NCBI RefSeq assembly: GCF_036850765.1 | Contig: NC_089490.1 | Span: forward strand, 103,968,574 to 104,032,573 | DNA: 64,000 nucleotides | Reading direction: 5' to 3' | Origin: Saccopteryx bilineata | Lineage: Eukaryota; Chordata; Mammalia; Chiroptera; Emballonuridae | Part shown: in pieces, positions 22,353 to 33,200 of the stretch | Numbering within the stretch: position 1 is the first letter of the stretch | Layout: each line of letters opens with the position of its first letter | Made by a program: the position numbers and the translations under genes | The notes under the pieces: generated by a model | Databases searched by the model: none | Told to the model about the DNA's origin: nothing | What the model saw: only the letters and a program-made list of their open reading frames with translations

Positions 22353-22376
22353 AGAGAATGAGAGAGAGAGAGAGAT
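22314..22376. repeat. (GA)n microsatellite
   Basis: Nearly pure GA dinucleotide run with a few interruptions (AATGAGAGAG). Confidence 0.95.
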
Positions 22377-22477
22377 ATGGATTTTCAAGGTATCCACATT
22401 CTCTGATTCTAAGAATATAAGGTTGTTGCTTCTATTATATCAAGAGTTGTAGTCCTTTACTAATTGAAAATATCCTC

Positions 22478-22843
22478 GCCCTGGCTGGTTGGCTCAGCGG
22501 TAGAGTGTTGGCCTGGCGTGCAGGAGTCCCGGGTTCGATTCCCGGCCAGCACACACAGGAGAGGCGCCCATCTGCTTCTCCACCCCTCCCCTTCTCTTTC
22601 CTCTCTGTCTCTCTCTTCCCCCCTTGCAGCTGAGGCTCCACTGGAGCAAAGATGGCCTGGGCGCTGGGGATGGCTCTGTGGCCTCTTCCTCAGGCGCTAG
22701 AATGGCTCTGGATGCAACAGAGCGACGCCCCAGAGGGGCAGAGCATCACCCCCTGGTGGGCATGCCGGGTGGATCCCTGTCGGGCGCATGTGGGAGTCTG
22801 TCTGACTGCCTCCCCGTTTCCAGCTTCGGAAAAATGAAAAAAA
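22478..22843 (+). mobile_element. tRNA-derived long SINE (bat Rhin-type), copy 2
   Basis: Plus-strand copy with head GCCCTGGCTGGTTGGCTCAG, B box GGTTCGATTCC, pyrimidine-rich middle and A-tail. Flanked by AAAATATCCTC at 22467-22477 and 22844-22854. Confidence 0.92.
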
Positions 22844-22885
22844 AAAATATCCTCCATAATAACAACAACAAAAATCTTTATTTTC

Positions 22886-23258
22886 CCCTGGCCGGTTTGC
22901 TCAGTGGTAGAGCGTCGACCTGGCATGCAGGAGTCCCGGATTCGATTCCTGGCCAGGGCACACAAGAGAAGCGCCCATCTGCTTCTCCACCTCTCCCCCT
23001 CTCCTTCCTCTCTGTCTCTCTCTTCCCCTCCCACAGCCAAGGCTCCACTGGAGCAAAGTTGGCCCAGGCACTGAGGATGGCTCTGTGGCCTCTGCCTCAG
23101 GTGCTAGCATGACTCTGGTTGCAACAAAGCGACGCCCCAGATGGGCAGAGCATCGCCCCCTGGTGGGCATGCTGGGTGGATCCTGGTTGGGTGCATGGGG
23201 GAGTCTGTCTGACTGCCTCCCTGTTTCCAACTTCAAAAAAAATACAAAAAAAAATAAT
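22886..23258 (+). mobile_element. tRNA-derived long SINE (bat Rhin-type), copy 3
   Basis: A second plus-strand copy 42 bp downstream of the previous one. Head CCCTGGCCGGTTTGCTCAG, B box GATTCGATTCC (one change). Flanked by TTTATTTTC (22877-22885 and about 23259-23267). Confidence 0.9.
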
Positions 23259-23469
23259 TTTATTTTCAAGAAGTATAATGACTTTCTGTGCTAACTGAAA
23301 ATAAAATCACTTGAAAATGTTGGCAATAGAAAAATCCCTTTGCTAAGAAAAATTAAATAGGTATAGTTTACATCTGTGGCAAATATATATAATATATTGT
23401 TTGAGTTTGAACTTAAAATCAATGTTAAGTTTAATAGACACCTGAGTATTTTTTTAAATTAAAATATTT

Positions 23470-23580
23470 CTTCAGTATGTGGATTAAATACTTGCTCAAG
23501 GTTTACACAGGTGGTAATTTGCAAAGCCAGGATTCAACCCAGGGATCTGGGTATCATGGAAGCATTTTTTTTCTTAGCAA
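23470..23580 (-). mobile_element. MIR SINE fragment (antisense) with 60-bp segment shared with 24871-24930
   Basis: Reverse-oriented MIR core. 23491-23550 is 59/60 identical, inverted, to part of the MIR at 24828-25020, while its flanks show only ordinary MIR-level similarity. Confidence 0.8.
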
Positions 23581-23779
23581 TTCCTTCAAAACTTGGATCT
23601 TCTGTGTTTAAAGTGATCCTAGAGGCCAATCCAGGGGTTACAGTATGAACAGAACTATACAAATTCAAGCCTTTTATTCAGGAAGAAATGGTTTCTGATT
23701 TGGAAGAGAAGGAGTAGACTCTATGTAATATAGATAAATATAATTTTATATAAAAACATCTCTGGGAGAAGTTTGGGGA

Positions 23780-24200
23780 ACTTAGCTTGGTAGCAAAAGT
23801 TGTAAAATGAACTTAAATGGATGAATTCCAATCACATAATATTGAGTAAAATAAGAAAATATACATTATGGCTCTATTTTTATAGTGTTTTAAAAAACAA
23901 ACAAACTATTTTGTTGAGGGACACATTGTTTGTAAAGGCATAATGAAAAAAGAATGGAAATGATGAAGCCAAAATACGGAGCAGTGGTTACTTTGGGGGC
24001 TGAGGGCGGAAAGAAGAGAACTGCAATTAGGGTGATGTATACGGAGACGTCTAAGCCACTTTTAATATCATATTTCTAAAGTTGAATGGTGGATGCACAG
24101 CTCATGTTTATCATAGTTTAAAAAATGGATGTAACGTTTTCTATACTCTGTAAGAACTATGCTGTATTTTACCAAAGGGACAGTTAGTTCAATATGAATT
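23780..24200 (+). mobile_element. Ancient L1 3' UTR fragment
   Basis: Motifs such as 'cacataatattgagtaaaat', 'ggagcagtggttactttggg' and 'ggtggatgcacagctcatg' are those of old L1 3' ends. Diverged. Confidence 0.5.
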
Positions 24201-24329
24201 GGTGATACGTTATGGCCAATTCAGAAAAGTTAGTTGCTCTTATTATTAGGAAAAGTCTGGATTTGAGGAGATTGGACACACTGCTCTATCCAGCCCTTAT
24301 CCTAGCATTCTCTAGTACGTTGCTTAGTT

Positions 24330-24785
24330 CTGAGCACCCCGCTTAAGAGTGATACAGAAACTAGAGGGTGCTTGGGAGGCAGTGACAAGGTTGGTGATGA
24401 TTCTCAACACTCTGCTCCATATGGGATCATTGAATAAGTAATCAAGAAGTGAAAAATGGGAGAAGAGATGTGAATCTTCAGTTGGAACTTAAGTCTTCAT
24501 ATATTTGAAGGGCAGGCATGAGAATGAGAGCTTGGATTCATACTACATAGCCCAAAGTGTGGAATCCAAGTTGATAGGTGGATGCTACAAGGAAATAGAT
24601 TTTGTCTTAACACATCAAAGAACATTCTGATAGTGGCATTTGTTTAATGACTTGCCTTGAGAAGTTGTTAGTTTCCCATTGGTGGAGGTGTTCTTGCATG
24701 GATTGGAAAGTCTTCTGATTAGATACTATCAGGAAGTGTCCCTAAAAGTTCTTCTAGACCCTAAGATTCTTAGAAGGTTTCTAGA
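24330..24785 (+). mobile_element. L3/CR1-clade LINE 3' end
   Basis: The end 'ttggtggaggtgttcttgca', 'cttctagaccctaagattct' matches the CR1/L3 3' UTR pattern (gaggtccctt...aactctaagattct). Very old. Confidence 0.5.
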
Positions 24786-24827
24786 AGTCTTTAGTCAACC
24801 TGAAATTTATACTCAGTATCTCTTACT

Positions 24828-25020
24828 TGTGTGGCAGCACAGCTTAGTGACTAGAACACAGAATCTAGAACCAGATCCCTGGGTTGAATCCTGGCTTTGC
24901 AAATTACCACCTGCGTAAACCTTGAGCAAGTTACTTAATCTCTGTGCCTCCTTTTCACAATATATGAAATGGGTTTGGTATCTATTTCACTGAATTGTTA
25001 TGAGACTTGTAAGCATGCTG
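24828..25020 (+). mobile_element. MIR SINE
   Basis: MIR order: 'agcacagcttagtgactaga', 'ccctgggttgaatcctggct', 'gagcaagttacttaatctct', 'tgaattgttatgagac'. Part of it (24871-24930) is almost identical to the inverted MIR at 23491-23550. Confidence 0.85.
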
Positions 25021-25248
25021 CCATGCAGGCCAGGTGGCTTAGTGAATGGAGCATCTTCCTAGCACTCCAATGTCATGAATGTATCCCCGGTCAGGGCATA
25101 TATGAGAAGCAACCAATGAGTACACAAATACTAGAACAACTAAGTGGAATGAGTTGATGCTTTTCTCTCTTTCTCTCCCTGCCCCTTTTTTTCTCTTGCC
25201 CTCTCAAATCAATGGAAAAATTAAACAAAACAAAACAAAACAAAAAAC
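25021..25248 (+). mobile_element. Older tRNA-derived bat SINE
   Basis: Head 'caggccaggtggcttagtga', a mutated B box and 'ggtcagggcatatatgagaa', then a CT-rich stretch and an (AAAAC)n tail. Similar to the second SINE family in this window but more diverged. Confidence 0.7.
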
Positions 25249-27689
25249 ACGCCACTTGGTAAATCCCCACTACATGTTTACTAAAAAAGAATAATCTTTT
25301 CTAGAGATCGCTCAGTTTATTTTGAATTAATTGCATTTATGCTTTTGTTTTAAACTCTTTTTTTCTTTCTTCCTATGAGTAATACACTTAATTATCTCCT
25401 GACTTACAAAGGAACTAGAAATTAAAAAAAAATTCTTGTGGGCTCTAAATTCAAACAATTCCAGTGAGTGTATGGAATTAGGTACCCATGTGCCAAGCTG
25501 GCTTGTCTTTGCGGGATTGCTGCAAAGCCTGGGCCATTGTTCAACCTTTATTTGGCTCATCCAATCATCGCCAACGAGAAGTATATTGTTAAAATTTAAT
25601 GACGATGAGCAAGGAATCTGTCATTTTCAGTTTACATGCAGGAGTGAAAGGACCAGATCTATTATCTCAATCAAAATGGAACTGTTTACACTGGAAGCTT
25701 CAATTCTAGACACATCATGCCCTGCTTCTGAAAGGGCAGTTTGTGGGATAGGGGATGTTGAGGTGATAGTCCAGATGTCATTGGTAGAAAGCCTTGATTA
25801 AATATAGTTTTCCTTCCGAGGATGTCCTAATAAGGTTTTCTAAAAAGTTGTGGTGATAGAAGGAAAAAAAGCAAGGATGATTAACTTTAGATTTTTGATG
25901 AGAAGAAAGAAGAAAAAAAGGAAATGAGGACCGATGAAAGGAGGCTGTTTCTTCGCAGACATGAGGGTATTTCCCACCCATGACTGGCTGTCATTGGAGG
26001 AGACAGGAGACAGGAGATGCCTGAACAGTAGTGAGACTTAGTGTTATTACCTAAGATTCACACAAGCCTTGAGAAATATGCTCCTAATTTATTTCAAACA
26101 TGGAGCCATACCTATTCTATAACTTTTCAGGAATGGTCTGAGGATTGTGCCGCCTCTGTAGGAGGCAGAGAAGAGGCAGAACTGTCATCTCTGAGTGGCT
26201 TTAAGTGACTCTGAAGATAGTATCAGTGTGATGATTAGGCCTCTCTGGGTTGGTATAAACTACTGTATCAGTCAGGAATAGCTAGGTAATACTCCTGTAA
26301 AAAAAAGGTGATCTCGAATCTTGATGCTTGATAATCTTCAAGGTTTATTTTTTTCTTCTCCTGCATCTATTCCTTCTTCACAATCCATTTGGGGCCAGAG
26401 GAATAGGCTTTTTGTCTTTGTCTTGTTGGCACTTCCTGAGTCACAATCTTTTCTTTGCATTCTCTGGGGCCATAATAGTTAAATGACTGTCAGAAAACAA
26501 TAGTAATAGGAAAGAACAACAACAAAAAAGAACATTGGTTTAATATTTACAAAACATTAACTCTATTAAGTTTGTAATGAAGCTGAAATTTTATAAATAT
26601 AAATATGAAAGCTATTAGAAAAATGCTGATTAATTGGGTATAGAGAGAAATAAAGGGTTATTGTTTGATTTGTTGCCTAGCTAACCTAAATGGTGGACGG
26701 CAGTGCGATTCAGTGAGATGAGAATTTTGGGAGATGGGGGAAGGTTTTGAGGGAGAAAGTCAAGAGTTCTGTTCATATTTGCTTGCTTAAGGAGGTATAA
26801 TTATGGGTGATTGCTTATTTACCCCCCCCTTTTATTTGGTCCTAAATTTTTCTTAAAGATGTTGTAATAGTGAAAATAATTTAATGACCAAAGAAAATAT
26901 GCAGGCTCCATTCCAGGTTCTGTGTCTAGGATATCTGCTGGTCCATAGACCATCCCAGCCTGGCCAGGCCTGATCCGAGAGTGAGAAATGGTGCAGCAGG
27001 AGCCTGAGATGAACTCCCTATGGTTTCTTAGATGCCTCTTGCTGGGGAAACAGGGCAGGCCATATGGCTCAGGTTACCAAGATGGGGCTAAACACCTCCA
27101 TTTGGTGCAGAATGGCTTGGTGGATGCTTTTGATTTTTCAAAAATGCTTCTCAGCTTGAAAATGATCCCAATTTTCATCTTTTTCATGGAAATTTATAGA
27201 ACATAAGTAAGTCAAGTGCTTTTTTTCATTAACTAGAGGACTTAATTGTATAGCATGACAAAGGAAAATAGAAAGGACTCACAATTCCTGAGAATGGGCA
27301 GTTCCCTTGAAGGGGTGGATCATTCCATGAAGCTGTTGATTTGGCTTGGGTTTTCTCTGAGTTCATTGTTCTCCTCACTGTCATTCAGTTGAGACTTTTG
27401 AGTGTTTCTGACTATCTTCCTCAACCCTATGACTCTTTCTAGGATTTGTGATCTGAACACAGGACAATCCAAGGGGCTTACGGGGCCTCAGGCAAGTGGT
27501 AATTTCTGCTTTTTTTGGAGGGGGGTTGTTTCAACTGTTGCTATTGAAATAATTTAGATTTACTTTTTCTGTGGCAAATGAGAATCATCCCTGTGCTGCA
27601 ATGCCATTATAGAAAGGGTAGGTGATAAGTAGTGATAGGATGTACAAAAGAAACATCTTTATATGTTTCTTTTATAAACTATTTATTCA
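25249..27689. other. Mostly single-copy DNA, one possible old repeat
   Basis: No gene supported. 26225-26480 ('actgtatcagtcaggaatag', 'caaggtttatttttttcttc') resembles a common ancient mammalian repeat but is too worn to name. The open frame at 25436-25801 shows no domain, and its low-complexity codons give no sign of coding. Confidence 0.4.
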
Positions 27690-28030
27690 TTCATTTATTC
27701 CTAGATGCTTATTACACAGTGGTGTTCAAGTGGGTGCTCAGAATTATTTTTAAGAATGGTGAGGCATGTTAAGATCAGTACCTGATCTTGGGCTACTTAC
27801 AAGCTAGTTGGAAAGACATACACTTTAGAAAATAGCTACTAATACCTGGCAAACTATGCCAAGTGGCATGTGAACAGAGCAGAGAATAAAGGCTAACAGA
27901 ATTCAGCAAGGGTGCAGTTCCTGTGCACAGCATGATCTGAGAAGGCTTCTTGGAAAAAATGGAACTGGAGCTAGCTTTGAAGTCTGGATCAGCTGAAAGG
28001 GCAGTGGGGAGGGAATTTTAAGAAAGGCTT
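27690..28030 (-). mobile_element. L2 LINE 3' fragment (antisense)
   Basis: Starts 'tcattcatttattcctagat', passes 'caagctagttggaaagacat' and 'gagaaggcttcttgg' in L2 antisense order. Confidence 0.6.
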
Positions 28031-28149
28031 GCTGGGTGGGGCAGGGTTGTGATAGCAATAAGTAGATCATTTGTTTGGAGCAGAAACTCTCCTACCTCCA
28101 TGACTAATCCTATTAACTGAAGAGTTCCCTGAGTCAAAATAGAATAAAG

Positions 28150-28465
28150 CAGGGGTCGGGAACCTATGGCTCATGAGCCAGATGTGGCTCTTTTGATGGC
28201 TGCATCTAGCTCACAGACAAATATTTAATAAAAAAATAACGTTAAAAATATAAAACATTTTCTTGTATTACAATCCATTCATTTCCTACCACTCATGTTC
28301 ATGGTTGTGGATGGCTGGAGCCAATCACAGCTGTCCTCCGGGACACACCAAATTTTTATTGGATAATGCATAAGGTACACGGGTCGTTGTATGGCTCTCA
28401 TGGAATTACATTTTAAAATATGTGGCGTTCATGGCTCTCTCAGCCAAAAAGGTTCCTGACCCTTG
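28150..28465 (+). mobile_element. Non-autonomous hAT element (316 bp) of the same family as 9.8-19.9 kb
   Basis: Terminal inverted repeats CAGGGGTCGGGAACC (28150) and GGTTCCTGACCCTTG (ends 28465). The 8-bp duplication GAATAAAG lies at 28142-28149 and 28466-28473. The left 235 bp corresponds to the 5' non-coding end of the autonomous copy (reverse of 11830-12059 plus 19882-19911). The right 75 bp is presumably the parental 3' end. The junction lies near 28385. Confidence 0.93.
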
Positions 28466-28473
28466 GAATAAAG

Positions 28474-29824
28474 CCTCTGTTTCTTACTAACCCTTTTGTG
28501 CCTAGTTTCTTTATTTGTAAATGGATTAAATCATATCTACGGGCCATAGATGCTGTAAGAATTATAGGATATACAGTGCAAAAGGAAGGCACTAAGTAAT
28601 AGTTTTTCAGGCCATCATCCCTCTTCACAAGTTCTTGGAGTTCAGCTTAGTTACAATGCTGTCATACTTTAAAGAATCTTCCTCCCTCCCAACTCCTCCT
28701 TATAGGTCATTTAAATTGGACTATTATTGCATTTCTTTAGACTAGTTTCTACTGTCTTCTGGTTTATTAGGAGAATTTTCTTGGCATCAGCCACCTCTTT
28801 GTGAAAGGAGACCAAAGTCACATTCAAGAACTTTAAATAATTCATCATGAAGCAGTGCAGGGTGGTGAGACCTTAACGAGCTAAAAGGGAATAAATAAAT
28901 GGAGATAAAAAAGCATGCTTTCTTTTCTGTAGTTATAGCAACATCATTCTTGACATAAACTTCACTGTAAACAGTAGGCAAAATATATGGCACTGCTACG
29001 AGAAAGTCAATTAAAAACTGACTGCTGTTGCATTGGAGGAAGATGATTCAGGTCTGGGAAGAAGGAACGCTACACTCTGTATGTCTGATCCCCCTGTCAT
29101 GTCAGAATGTTTACACCAGCTTGAGTGGTTGTGGTGGGGTCCTTTACATCATTTGGTTCTTGTCCTTGTGACTCAGTGTTTCTGCTGTGGGGTTAGCTCC
29201 CTACAGTGGAAAAAGGAGGAGTTACTTGCCAGACCATATGGAATAGAAAACAGCAGATAGACTTAGGTTTCAGTGGAAGCTGAAAACACATACATTTAAA
29301 TGTCCCAGGGGATCGATCACCTTGGAAAACTCTTTTAAATAGCATCCTCAAAGAGGTGTTTAATTTTTGAGATCTATCTTGAAAGCTTAAGATTCTAAAG
29401 TTAGTTGATGGAAAAAGGTCGAGAGAGGACAAGTGGTACAAAGTGTGCAGTTTCACTGCTTTTGCTTATGTTTCCAGTGTGGAGAAATGGGAAGGAAGAA
29501 TGCCTCACTTAGATTTGCTGTAATTCTGCCTGGGCTAGGGGGTATGAGCATGTCTATGCGTGGATTGGAGACTCTTGGACTTAAATTCTGTAAACTTGGG
29601 TTTCTGTGGTTCTGTGTTGGACAGGCTAATCATAAGGAGTATGAATGAGCCAACAAAACTGGAAAGCTGGAAGTGCATGTGTCTCCAAGTGAGGTTAGAG
29701 AAGGCTTCTCCTGGCATGTAGCTCTGACAACCCATGGATTTGTTGATTAATGAAGGCCTTAAATACATAGTATACCTGGATTATACTTGGAGCTGTTACA
29801 GAAGAATCTAACCTCCCTCTCTAG
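28474..29824. other. Unassigned single-copy DNA
   Basis: No recognised gene, RNA or repeat. Several 60-90 codon frames exist on both strands, at the density expected by chance. Confidence 0.45.
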
Positions 29825-30212
29825 CTCATTCTTTATAAATTTATTGAGCAACTACTGTGTACCAGACATGTGTTAGATGCTGGGGCTAGAAAGATGATCA
29901 GGACACAGTCCTGTAGGAACTTATAGTCCAGTAGAGAAAAGTGTTTGTGAACAGTCATAGAATAATGTGACAAGTATTATGATAAAGGAATGTGTAGTGA
30001 GCTGGTAGCAAAGAAGAGAAAGCATTTAAATCTACTGATGTGTGGAGGGACAGGTCAGAGAGGGATCTGTAGGAGAGCTGACCCTATCGTAGGTCTTGTA
30101 GGGTGAATAAGAGAATCCAGGGACTACACAGGCAGAGGGAAAAGCGTGGCCTTGTGGGGATGGGTTGAGAGGGAAATACACAGTTTTTTTGTGCCTAGCT
30201 TTTGCACTCAGC
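29825..30212 (-). mobile_element. L2 LINE 3' fragment (antisense)
   Basis: Begins 'ttattgagcaactactgtgt', 'accagacatgtgttagatgc', and continues in L2 antisense order. Confidence 0.7.
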
Positions 30213-30312
30213 ACAATGCTTTAAAAATTATTTTAAAATCAGATTTATTGCAGTATGTACACTAAAGTTCACCTTTTATAGGTGTAAAGTTCTATGAATT
30301 ATGAAAAACAAT

Positions 30313-30839
30313 TGTTGGTCAAATAAGTTTGTAAATTGATATATATGTTTGCTCACTTATAGTTTGCATTGTGTGTGGGGGACAAGCTGTAAGCAGGTTG
30401 GGTCGTTATAGCCTGAGGCTTAGTTTTAAGATTAAGCTTTTCCCCAAACCCTTGACTGTTGCATTATGTGGGTGGTGCACTCTTATGAGGAATCCCATTA
30501 TGCCTCAGATAAGTGACTTTATATCAGAGACTTCCTTGTTTGTATATTGGATTAAAAAGTTTTGATTTTTATACTATAAAGTGGAGCAGACCGGGAGCTT
30601 GCTCTCTCTCGGTTCCTGTTATCACCATTGCAGGGGACTTCCTGATCCCTTGCCCTTCATGGGAAAAGCAGGTTTTCTGCTTTTCCCTTGTCTTCTCTTG
30701 TGGCTTGCCTGTCTTGGTGAGACACCAATAAACAGAATGACCCACCATCCTCCGACTCTGCCATTTCTTTACCGTCTGCCCGAATCCAATGAGAACCTGC
30801 GTGTGAATGGCCACGATGGTGGCTCTTGGACATACAACA
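30313..30839 (+). mobile_element. Solo retroviral LTR (527 bp)
   Basis: Ends are TGTTG and CAACA, an inverted pair typical of LTR termini. It has a TATA-like stretch near 30570-30580 and an AATAAA at 30727-30732 in the expected promoter/polyadenylation order. No internal retroviral sequence adjoins it, so it is a recombined solo LTR inside the old L1. The short target duplication is ambiguous because the flank shares ACAA with the LTR end. Class is not determined. Confidence 0.65.
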
Positions 30840-30886
30840 ATGCAGTTATTTATGCATGCACCACTACAATCAAGACATAAAATATT

Positions 30887-31187
30887 ACCTGACCAGGCAG
30901 TGGCACAGTGGATAGAGCGTTGGACTGGAATGTGGAGGACCCAGGTTCAAGACCCCGAGGTTACCAGCAAGGCTCACCAGCTAGAGCTCAAGGTCACTGG
31001 CTCAAGCAAGGGTCACTCAGTCTGCTGTAACCCCCCACCCCCTCACCCCGGTCAAGGCACATATGAGAAATCAATTAATGAACAACTAAGGAACTGCAAC
31101 AAAGAATTGATGTTTCTCATCTCTCTTCCTTCCTGTCTGTCTCTATCTGTTCCTCTCTCTGACTCTTCCTGTCTCTACCACAAAAAT
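30887..31187 (+). mobile_element. tRNA-derived SINE, second family (CCTGACCAGG head), copy 1
   Basis: Head CCTGACCAGGCAGTGGCACA, A-box-like GTGGATAGAGCG and a B box GGTTCAAGACC. Flanked by AAGACATAAAATATT (30872-30886 and 31188-31202). Confidence 0.9.
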
Positions 31188-32212
31188 AAGACATAAAATA
31201 TTTATACCACCTCAATTATTTATTTATATTTAAATACTTTTATCCATTTTATAGCTGTAATATATTTTGTGGGTTTAATTTGCATTTTCCTAATGACTAA
31301 TAATATTAAAACTTTTTTGAGGTGCTTATGTGCCATTCATATTTCTTTTTTATGTTGTTCAAATTGTTGGGACCAACTTATTGGTTCAAATTGAAGTGTT
31401 GGTCCAAATTGTTTGCCTTGACTATTTTTAAGTTGTGGAGTGGGTGGTTTTTTGTTTGTTTGTTTGGGCTCTGAGAGTTCATATAAGCACTATTGTGTTC
31501 CACAAAGTTTGATGTACTGTATTTTTATTCCGAATATTTTCCAATCTGCTGTTTTACTTTCTTTTTGGCTTATAGGTTATTTAGGTGTGTATTGTTTACT
31601 TTCCAAATTTGCAGTTTCTTGGAGCTCTTTCTTTTATTGACTTCTAGTTTCATTTTTTGTGTTCAGAGAACACACTTTCTCTGATTTAATCATTTTAAAT
31701 TTGTTGTTCTATGGACCAGAACATGGTCTATCTTGGTGAATGTTGCATGTGTATTTGATGATTGTGTATTCTGCCACTGTTAGATGAAACGTTGTATGAT
31801 TGCCAGGTCAGTTGAGCTTACAATGCTATTCAGATGTTCTCTGTCATCAACTGATTTTTCTGTCTACTTGTTCTTTTAATTACTGAGAGTGAAGTGTTGA
31901 AGTCTTCCACTATCGTTGTGTATTTCTGTATTTCTCCTTTCAGTTTTATAGTTTTTTCTTTGTGTATTTTGAAGCTGTCATTAACTACACATACAAGTAG
32001 CATTGTTATTTTCTTTTGATGAATTGACCCTTTTATTATAATGTAATATCTTTATTGATTTTAATAGACCTCATTCTGAAATCCATTTTATCTGGCATTA
32101 ATATAGATTGTCCAAATTTGATTAGAAATATAACTTTTCTGTCATTTTACTTACTTATGCTTTTATATTTAAATCAAATTGATTATAGAAAACATGTACT
32201 TGGATTTTACTC

Positions 32213-32727
32213 TATTTTTTTTAGTGAACGAGAGAGATAGTAGGGGACAGAAAGGGACAGACAGACAGGAAGAGAGAGAGATGAGTAGCATCAACTCTTC
32301 ATTGTGGCACCTTAGTTGTTCATTGATTGCCTTCTTATATGTGCCTTGACCAGGGGGCTTCAGGTAAGCCAGTGACCCCTTGTTCAAGACAGTGACCTTG
32401 GGCTCTACCCAATGACCTTGGGCTCTACCCAATGACCTTGGGCTTCACACCAGCAAATTTTTTTAATTTTCGTTTTATTTATATTTAAGTCTGAATGACA
32501 TTTTATTTTTTTCTTTTTATTAATTTTAATGGGGTGACATCATGCCAGCGACTTTTGGGCTCAAGCCAGCAACCATGGGGTTATATTTATGATCCCACAC
32601 TCAAGCCAGTGACCCTGTGCTCAAGTCGATAAGCCCGTGCTCAAGCCGGCAACCTCAGGGTTTCGAACCTGGGTTCTCAGTGTCCCAGACTGATGCTCTA
32701 TCCACTGTGCCACTACCTGGTCAAGCT
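32213..32727 (-). mobile_element. tRNA-derived SINE, second family, copy 2 (interrupted)
   Basis: Minus-strand copy with T-run at left and head 'ctggtcaagc' at right. A 21-bp piece is duplicated in tandem (near 32395-32440). An A-rich insertion with the L1 3' tip splits it (32458-32542). Confidence 0.82.
32458..32542 (-). mobile_element. Extremely truncated L1 insertion inside a SINE
   Basis: Within the SINE, about 70 bp of T-rich sequence is followed by AATGGGGTGACATCA (32528-32542), exactly the antisense of the last 15 bases before the A-tail of the young L1s. The flanks CCAGCA and CCAGCG may be the remnant target duplication. Confidence 0.55.
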
Positions 32728-33200
32728 GAGTTTTACTTTTTAATCCAACCTGACAATATCAGTTTTTAAAATTTTAATTTTAATTTAAATTATATTTAAA
32801 ATAATTATTGAGGCAGTTAAGTTTAAATATACAAGCTAGTAGGTTTTCTATTTGTCTAAATGGTTCTTTGTTCTTTCTTTTTTCTTTAATATCTACTTTG
32901 AATATTTTCTATTATTTCATTTATTTCCATAATTAGATTATTAGTGGTTGCTCTGGCATTTAAAAGAAACTTCTTTAACTTTCACAGTTTACTTCCATAA
33001 ATATCAGTTCACATATAGGGTAGAAACCTTACCAAATATATTTCCATTTTCTCTCTTTTGAAATTTATGCTATTATTATTTATTTTTCTTCTGTGCATAT
33101 TATCAACCTCATCTTATAAAAATGCCTCTATGATCTAATTTATCTCTGCTGGTCAATTGCTATTCTACTTAGTTTTTGTATTCTATTCAATATGAATTCA

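Larger units (their letters stand above)
30220..33200 (-). mobile_element. Ancient L1 (antisense) with nested insertions
   Basis: Fragments of an old L1 3' UTR and ORF2 in reverse (30230-30312, 30840-30886, 31203-32212, 32730-33200). They include ORF2-like phrases such as 'gaccagaacatggtctatct' and 'ggcattaatatagattgtcc'. It is interrupted by a solo LTR and two SINEs. The continuity of the L1 across the insertions gives their order in time. Confidence 0.7.

Noticed and set aside
25436..25801. 121-codon frame
   Set aside because: No domain, no splice-site context that I can defend, and length within chance expectation.
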